DNA of 14,731 nucleotides from positions 1-14,731 of the forward strand of contig CALAZQ010000571.1 of assembly GCA_937926325.1 (NCBI GenBank), given 5' to 3'. The notes beneath the pieces are model-generated. The model saw only the letters and a program-made list of their open reading frames with translations, did no database searches and was not told the origin of the DNA. This DNA is from an uncultured Planctomycetaceae bacterium (GTDB lineage: Bacteria; Planctomycetota; Planctomycetia; Pirellulales; UBA1268). Of the stretch, positions 7,531-11,870 are shown piece by piece. Positions within the stretch are counted from its first letter, which is position 1. Every line of letters starts with the position of its first letter. Both the position numbers and the translations under genes were made by a program.

Positions 7531-8826
7531 GTGGAGACGGCTGACTGCATCATCGTCGGGGCGGGGCTCGCCGGGCTGGCCTGCGGCCGGACGCTGGCGG
7601 CCGCCGGCCGCCGCGTCCGGCTCATCGAGGCTGCCAGCCAGCCAGGTGGGCGGGTGGCGACCGACACGGTGGACGGCTTCCGGATTGACCGGGGCTTTCA
7701 GGTCTATCTTGATGCCTACCCCGAGGGGCAGCGGTTTCTCGATCATGCCCGACTTGGCCTTGGCTGCTTCGAGCCGGGGGCACTGGTTGCCTGTGACGGT
7801 CGGCTGCTGCCGGTGAGCGACCCCTGGCGGCGGCCACTGGCAGCTATTCGTTCGGTTGTTTCCGGGGCGGTTGGGATCGCTGACGGCCTGCGGACGGCCC
7901 GGTTGCGGGCGGCGACCATCCGCGGTGTCCGCCAGGGCCGGATCGACCCCGTCGCCGCAGCCCCGGCCGAGGAACGGAGCACCCGGGCGGCCCTCGAGGT
8001 CCACGGATTCTCGTCAGGTTTCATCCAGCTTTTCTTCGAGCCCTTCTTCGGCGGTGTCTTTCTGGAGCGGCAGTTGGCGACGGCTGAGACCGTCTTTGCC
8101 TTCACGTTTGCCATGTTCTCTCTCGGTCGGGCCTGCCTGCCGGCGGGTGGTATGGCGGCAATCCCGCAGCAGCTTGCCAGCGGTCTGCCTGAGGGTTGCC
8201 TGGAACTCGGCGCGCCGGTTGAACGAATCGAGCCCGACCCCTCGGGTGGCGGCGAGGTATTGCTGGCGAACGGCCAGCGGCTTGCCGCCCGGGCGATTGT
8301 TGTCGCCGCCGATGCCGCTGCGGCGGCTGATCTGCTGCCTGCCGGGGTTCGCGGCTCGTGGCAGCCGCCGGCGTTCAAGGCGACCACGATGGTTGCCTTT
8401 GCCGCTGAAAAGCAGCCGGCCTGTGGCCGCACCTTGATCGTCTCTGCCGAGCCCGCCGGGGCGGGCCCGATCGACAACCTCACGGTGCCTTCAGCAGTGG
8501 CGGCCGGCTATGCCCCGGCGGGCCAGACGCTCATCTATGCTTCGGTGCGAGGTGACTGGACCGGGCCGGCAAGCGAGCTTCCGTCTGCGATCCGCCGCCA
8601 GGCAGCTGACTGGATCGGCAGTGGGGCCGAGGGCTGGCGGCAACTGGCCACGGTCACGGTGCCGCGAGCCCTACCGGTCGAAACTCCGGCCGTCCGCCGG
8701 GCCCGCCCGGCATCGGGCCAACTCTGCCCCGGGCTCTTTCTCTGCGGCGACCACCTCACCACCAGTTCGATCAACGGTGCCCTGGCTGCCGGCCGGCTCG
8801 TTGCAGAGGGCCTGCTCGCTTCTTGA
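7531..8826 (+). CDS. NAD(P)/FAD-dependent oxidoreductase, amine oxidase/desaturase fold
   Basis: The 431-residue protein starts with the FAD-binding ADCIIVGAGLAGLACG (GAGLAG at 10-15), then the acidic residue E33 and PGGRVATD. The DGFRIDRGFQVYLDAYPE segment is typical of the flavin-containing amine oxidase, phytoene desaturase and protoporphyrinogen oxidase fold. The C-terminal LFLCGDHLTTSSINGALAAGRLVAEGLL is the matching FAD-closing motif. Such enzymes oxidise amines or unsaturated carbon skeletons; the substrate is unknown. It is not a close match to HemG/HemY or CrtI by motif. It lies 63 bp after the aldehyde dehydrogenase, same strand, and converges on bcp. It shares the fold but not the mid-region with the renalase-like protein, so the two are distant relatives rather than a recent duplication. 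The GTG start is chosen by the SD site; GTG at 7507 would add eight residues. Confidence 0.85.
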   Translation: METADCIIVGAGLAGLACGRTLAAAGRRVRLIEAASQPGGRVATDTVDGFRIDRGFQVYLDAYPEGQRFLDHARLGLGCFEPGALVACDGRLLPVSDPWRRPLAAIRSVVSGAVGIADGLRTARLRAATIRGVRQGRIDPVAAAPAEERSTRAALEVHGFSSGFIQLFFEPFFGGVFLERQLATAETVFAFTFAMFSLGRACLPAGGMAAIPQQLASGLPEGCLELGAPVERIEPDPSGGGEVLLANGQRLAARAIVVAADAAAAADLLPAGVRGSWQPPAFKATTMVAFAAEKQPACGRTLIVSAEPAGAGPIDNLTVPSAVAAGYAPAGQTLIYASVRGDWTGPASELPSAIRRQAADWIGSGAEGWRQLATVTVPRALPVETPAVRRARPASGQLCPGLFLCGDHLTTSSINGALAAGRLVAEGLLAS

Positions 8827-8830
8827 CGGT

Positions 8831-8855
8831 GCGACGCTCGGGAAAAACTCGTCGC
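8831..8855 (+). terminator. Possible terminator hairpin after the FAD oxidoreductase
   Basis: GCGACG (8831-8836) pairs perfectly with CGTCGC (8850-8855), extendable by G:U pairs, with a 13-nt A-rich loop, starting 4 nt after the stop codon. There is no T-run, so intrinsic termination is uncertain. The rest of this 135-bp convergent spacer holds CTGCCGAGCA twice (8875-8884 and 8892-8901), which frames a second small stem, CGGCA-CCC-TGCCG (8885-8897), and nothing else I can name. Confidence 0.25.
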
Positions 8856-8961
8856 GTTCCCGGGGCTTGCGGGCCTGCCGAGCACGGCACCCTGCCGAGC
8901 AGATGATTGCCGGCTGCGAAACCTTGCTTTGCCGGACCGCGGGATCAGCAGCCCGTTATTT

Positions 8962-9438
8962 TCAGCCGCTGAGACCTTCAATCGCTGTCAGCACCTGTTC
9001 GGCGTGAACCGCTGTCTTCACCGCCTTGAAGACCTTTGCCACCCGGCCGGTCGGGTCGATGAGAAAGGTGCTGCGGGCGATGCCCAGCGACTTCTTGCCG
9101 TACATGTTCTTTTCTCGCCAGGCCCCATACCGCTCAGCGACCGCATGGTCCGGGTCGGCGAGCAGCGTGAAGGGCAGGCTGTATTTCTCCCGGAAGCGGG
9201 CGTGGCTTTCGGGGCTGTCGGGGCTGACGCCCAGCACGATGGCACCGGCCTGCGTGAGCTGCTTCTCGATGTCGCGGAACCCGCAGGCCTCTTTGGTGCA
9301 GCCCGGCGTATCGTCCCGCGGATAGAAGTAAAGCACGACCAGCCGCCCCCGGAGGCTCGACAGCGTCAGGGGGTCACCATCATGGGTGGTCAGCGTGAAA
9401 TCGGGGGCTTCTGTTCCCGGCTCAATCCAATCGGCCAT
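8962..9438 (-). CDS. bcp: Thioredoxin-dependent peroxiredoxin (Bcp/PrxQ)
   Basis: This 158-residue cytoplasmic thiol peroxidase reduces H2O2 and organic hydroperoxides. The peroxidatic cysteine is C47 in YPRDDTPGCTKEACGFRD, with the resolving cysteine C52 five residues on, the spacing of atypical two-Cys PrxQ enzymes. The N-terminal PGTEAPDFTL and the later FREKYSLPFTLLADPD and STFLIDPTGRV match the family along its whole length. The ATG at 9438 has no SD on the minus strand. By contrast, a 28-codon ORF just upstream on the same strand ends 25 nt before this start and does have one. Transcription must come from the 230-bp divergent spacer shared with tetR, so the two could be co-regulated. 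Confidence 0.95.
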   Translation of the reverse strand: MADWIEPGTEAPDFTLTTHDGDPLTLSSLRGRLVVLYFYPRDDTPGCTKEACGFRDIEKQLTQAGAIVLGVSPDSPESHARFREKYSLPFTLLADPDHAVAERYGAWREKNMYGKKSLGIARSTFLIDPTGRVAKVFKAVKTAVHAEQVLTAIEGLSG

Positions 9439-9463
9439 GCAATGAACTCAGACAAGGGGCGGG

Positions 9464-9550
9464 CTATTCGTCTGCTCCGTTTTTGCAGGTGGCCCAAACC
9501 CCACGGAACACGGCCGGGAACAGCATCAGCGCGCGGGCGAATGCAAACAT
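9464..9550 (-). CDS. Possible 28-residue small protein or leader peptide upstream of bcp
   Basis: On the minus strand an ATG at 9550 opens a 28-codon frame that ends in TAG at 9464. It is preceded by a strong purine tract, AAGGAAGGA (9567-9559), whose GGAAGG core lies 9 nt before the ATG. The peptide begins MFAFARALMLFPAVFRGVWA and ends TCKNGADE: a hydrophobic, weakly basic N-terminal helix with a single Trp and Cys and a polar tail. About 70% of third codon positions are G or C, like the neighbouring genes. It lies 25 nt before bcp, which itself lacks an SD, so it could be a leader that couples to bcp or an independent membrane microprotein. No family is recognised. Chance is a real alternative at this length. 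Confidence 0.4.
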   Translation of the reverse strand: MFAFARALMLFPAVFRGVWATCKNGADE

Positions 9551-9568
9551 GCAGAAAGTCCTTCCTTG

Positions 9569-9603
9569 GAGATTTCCGAAGCCTACCAAAATTCGGAAAT
9601 TTC
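9569..9603. promoter_or_regulatory. Inverted repeat / hairpin in the bcp-tetR divergent spacer
   Basis: ATTTCCGAA (9572-9580) and TTCGGAAAT (9592-9600) are perfect reverse complements around an 11-nt loop; a G:U pair and two more Watson-Crick pairs extend the stem to 12 bp. The surrounding bases are more AT-rich than the genes. It lies immediately upstream of the SD of the small minus-strand ORF and about 65 bp before tetR. It may be a protein-binding dyad or an RNA hairpin in the bcp leader. No T-run follows on either strand, so a terminator is unlikely. Confidence 0.5.
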
Positions 9604-9640
9604 TGGCCTCCCCCCGGTTCGAGAGACTGCATACACTTGA

Positions 9641-9658
9641 TTGAAACAGGTGTTTGAA
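9641..9658. promoter_or_regulatory. Candidate TetR-family operator
   Basis: TTGAAACAGGTGTTTGAA is a near-palindrome: 8-bp half sites around a 2-bp centre with seven of eight pairs matching; the inner AAACA-GG-TGTTT is perfect. It ends 10 bp before the tetR ATG, the classic place for autorepression, and lies between tetR and the bcp leader. TTGAAAC also repeats directly here (9641-9647, 9654-9660). TetR-family regulators commonly bind dyads of this size in their own promoters. Binding itself is inference. Confidence 0.5.
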
Positions 9659-9668
9659 ACGGTGATTC

Positions 9669-10382
9669 ATGGCTTCAATTCCCCCCGAAAACCAGTCGCT
9701 TGGCTCCAGCGGGTCTGACGATCCGCGGGTGCGGATTCTGTCGGCGGCCGGGCGGGAATTCGCCGAGAAGGGTTACGAGGCGGCTACCGTTCGCGACATC
9801 TGCACGGCCGCGGGCGTCAACGGGGCGGCGGTCAATTACTACTTTGGCGACAAGCAGCGGCTGTATATCGAAAGCGTCAAGCATGCCCACCAGGAGCGGG
9901 TCCGTCAGGTGCCTCAGCCCGACTGGCTGCCGGGAACGCCGCCAGAGGTGAAGCTGCGGGATTTTGTCGGCAACATGATCGAGCGGATGCTCGGCTTCGA
10001 TCAGCCCCCCTGGCAGGTGCGGCTGATGCTCCGGGAAATCCTGCACCCGACCGAAGCCTGCCGGGAGCTCGTCGAGGACTACATCCGGCCGCACTTCACC
10101 ATGCTGGTGGCGATTCTCGACGAACTCGCCGCCGGCAGCCTCTCGCAGGCTGAACTGCGGCGGGTCGGGCTGAGTGTTGTCGGGCAGTGCTTCCTCTATC
10201 GGGCTGCCGGCGATGTCGTCGGCATGCTCATTCCGGAGGCCGAGATCAACCGTCTGCACACGCCGGAACAGCTGGCTGATCATGTCACCGCCCTGAGCCT
10301 TGCCGCCCTCGGCCGGGCGCCGCCGCTGACCGGTCAGCCCGCCCGCGCCCCGGTGCCCGGCTCGGTCTCGGGGCAGGCCTGA
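9669..10382 (+). CDS. TetR/AcrR-family repressor, CecR (YbiH)-like
   Basis: This 237-residue regulator has an N-terminal TetR DNA-binding domain: VRILSAAGREFAEKGYEAATVRDICTAAGV is split over helices 1-3, with the helix-turn-helix at about 38-59 ending in the typical VNYYFGDKQRLY. The C-terminal ligand/dimer domain contains MLREILHPTEACRELVEDYIRP, resembling the CerR/CecR-type C-terminal domain (DUF1956) of regulators that control HlyD-type efflux genes. It lies 57 bp before an adaptor-pump pair, same strand, so it most likely represses that operon and itself through the dyad at 9641-9658. The start has only a weak SD. The first 18 residues are a Ser/Pro-rich lead and the last 20 are Pro/Ala-rich, both likely disordered. 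The inducer is unknown. Confidence 0.9.
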   Translation: MASIPPENQSLGSSGSDDPRVRILSAAGREFAEKGYEAATVRDICTAAGVNGAAVNYYFGDKQRLYIESVKHAHQERVRQVPQPDWLPGTPPEVKLRDFVGNMIERMLGFDQPPWQVRLMLREILHPTEACRELVEDYIRPHFTMLVAILDELAAGSLSQAELRRVGLSVVGQCFLYRAAGDVVGMLIPEAEINRLHTPEQLADHVTALSLAALGRAPPLTGQPARAPVPGSVSGQA

Positions 10383-10439
10383 ACGACTCCTGGAAAACTG
10401 CAACGTCTCTGTTGAGGGCTTGAGGACACGACGACCGTC

Positions 10440-11852
10440 ATGAAAATCTTCCGCACCATTTTCGGTTGGGTGATGCCGCTGGTGATTCTCGGGGGCGGCG
10501 TCGCTGCCTTCATGGCCCTCGGCAGCCAGCCGCCGCCTCCGCGACGCGAGGTCGATGCCAACCCGGCAGTGATGGTGCAATCGCTGCCTGTCGTTCGGGA
10601 GCCGGGCCTGATCGAAATCGACTTTGACGGTGTCGTCGTGCCGCTCCGGGAAGTGACCCTGTCGGCCGAGACCGGCGGCCGCGTCGTGCAGCTCGCCGAC
10701 GCCTGCCGCGGCGGCAGATTCGTCGAGAAAGGCGCCCAACTGCTGGCGATCGATCCCCGCGACTACGAACTGGAGGTGCGGCGGCTGGAGCAGGAACTCA
10801 AGCAGGCGGTGCTGACCATCGAGGAGATCGACGAAGAGATCAAGCAGAACGAACGCTCGGTCAATCTGGCCGAGCGGCAGGTCGCCCTGGCCCACCGCGA
10901 GGTCGAGCGATTTGACGGTCTCAAGTCGAGCCGCGTGGTGACCGAGGCCGACTATGAACGCGCCCTCCGCGACGAGCTGTCCGCCGACAGTAACCTCAAC
11001 ATGCTGCAGGGGCAGCGGCGGGTGCTGGCCAAGCGGCGGATCAGGCTGACCGAGGCCCAGACGCTGACCGCCACGATGCTGGAACGGGCGGAGCTCGACC
11101 TCGAGCGGACGAGGATCATCGCGCCGGTCAGCGGCATGGTGGTCGATTCGATGGTTGAAGAAGACTCGTTTGTCAGCAAGGGAACCCCGCTGGTGACGAT
11201 CGAAGACACCAGTGCCGCCGAAGTTCGCGTCAGCTTGCAGATGGATGACGTGGCCCGCATCTGGAGCGATACCCGGCAGACCCCCTCCGGCTCCCCCTAC
11301 GACTTTCCCGACACCCCGGCGACTGTCGTCTATCAGATTGGCGACCGGCAGTATCGCTGGCAGGGGGTGCTCAAGCGACAGGAGGGCCGGGGACTCGACG
11401 AGCGGACCCGGACGCTGCCCTGCCGGGTGCTGGTGGCCGACCCGACGGCCGTCGAAGCCCTCGACCGTTACGGGGCGGCCCTGCCTGCCCTGCCGGCGGG
11501 GACGCCGCTGTCGCTGATCCGGGGCATGTTCGTCGACGTCCGGGTTGAGGTCGCCACCGATCAGCCGCTCGTCTCGACGCCCTGCGAGGCGTTGCGGCCC
11601 AACGGCGATGTCTGGGTGGCCCGCGACAACAAGCTGGCAATTGTGCGGCCGCCGCTGGTGCAGGTCGATGCCGGCCGGGCGGTGTTCGAGTCGACGCCGC
11701 AGGGCTTGCGGCCGAGCGACCGCGTCATCGTCAGTCAGCTTTCGAATGTCCGCGACGGCATGGCGATTGCCGAGGCGGGTGAAACCCGCGACCCGGTCAA
11801 GACCGCCCAGGCGATCGAGCCGGGTGACCTGCGTCCGCCACCGACGGAATAG
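10440..11852 (+). CDS. RND periplasmic adaptor subunit (HlyD/MFP family)
   Basis: This 470-residue protein would join the inner-membrane pump to an outer-membrane channel. A single N-terminal membrane segment (about 8-27), with no lipobox cysteine, anchors it facing the periplasm; a Pro-rich linker follows. The lipoyl-like domain is split between about 72-106 (SAETGGRVVQL...FVEKGAQLLAIDPRDYELEV) and 225-254 (RIIAPVSGMVVDSMVEEDSFV). Between them lies a long heptad-rich hairpin (about 110-222) with acidic and Arg-rich helices. A beta-barrel and membrane-proximal domain complete the chain to about 455. The start ATG has GAGG (10422-10425) 14 nt upstream, further than ideal. The RND pump follows after 18 bp. 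The call is firm; the cargo is unknown. Confidence 0.92.
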   Translation: MKIFRTIFGWVMPLVILGGGVAAFMALGSQPPPPRREVDANPAVMVQSLPVVREPGLIEIDFDGVVVPLREVTLSAETGGRVVQLADACRGGRFVEKGAQLLAIDPRDYELEVRRLEQELKQAVLTIEEIDEEIKQNERSVNLAERQVALAHREVERFDGLKSSRVVTEADYERALRDELSADSNLNMLQGQRRVLAKRRIRLTEAQTLTATMLERAELDLERTRIIAPVSGMVVDSMVEEDSFVSKGTPLVTIEDTSAAEVRVSLQMDDVARIWSDTRQTPSGSPYDFPDTPATVVYQIGDRQYRWQGVLKRQEGRGLDERTRTLPCRVLVADPTAVEALDRYGAALPALPAGTPLSLIRGMFVDVRVEVATDQPLVSTPCEALRPNGDVWVARDNKLAIVRPPLVQVDAGRAVFESTPQGLRPSDRVIVSQLSNVRDGMAIAEAGETRDPVKTAQAIEPGDLRPPPTE

Positions 11853-11870
11853 CGTTCGCCGGAGAGTCCC

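Larger units (their letters stand above)
9439..9668. other. Divergent bcp/tetR regulatory spacer (230 bp)
   Basis: This is the longest stretch without a conventional gene. In order from the left it holds the SD-less bcp start, a 28-codon minus-strand ORF (9464-9550) with its SD, an inverted repeat (9569-9603), a C-rich tract around 9606-9616, and the near-palindrome before tetR (9641-9658). No promoter pair on either strand is good enough to name. Confidence 0.6.

Noticed and set aside
4740..8826. The two FAD oxidoreductases as a recent tandem duplication
   Set aside because: Resemblance is confined to the FAD-binding ends; the middle regions differ and the group-specific motifs (DHGAQQF versus DRGFQVYLDAYPE) place them in different subfamilies.
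8875..8901. Direct repeat CTGCCGAGCA x2 as part of a repeat array
   Set aside because: Only two 10-bp copies 17 bp apart in a 135-bp convergent spacer; this can arise by chance in GC-rich DNA and there is no third copy.
8929..9657. A 242-codon plus-strand frame opposite bcp
   Set aside because: bcp on the minus strand matches its family end to end; this frame has no motif and runs through the regulatory spacer.
9628..9658. TTCAAA/TATGCA as a minus-strand promoter for bcp
   Set aside because: Only partial consensus matches with a 19-bp spacer; too weak to list as a feature.
9464..9670. The longer 68-codon form of the small minus-strand ORF, starting at the tetR start codon
   Set aside because: Its upstream part covers the operator-like dyad and the inverted repeat and has no SD; only the 28-codon form from 9550 has translation signals.
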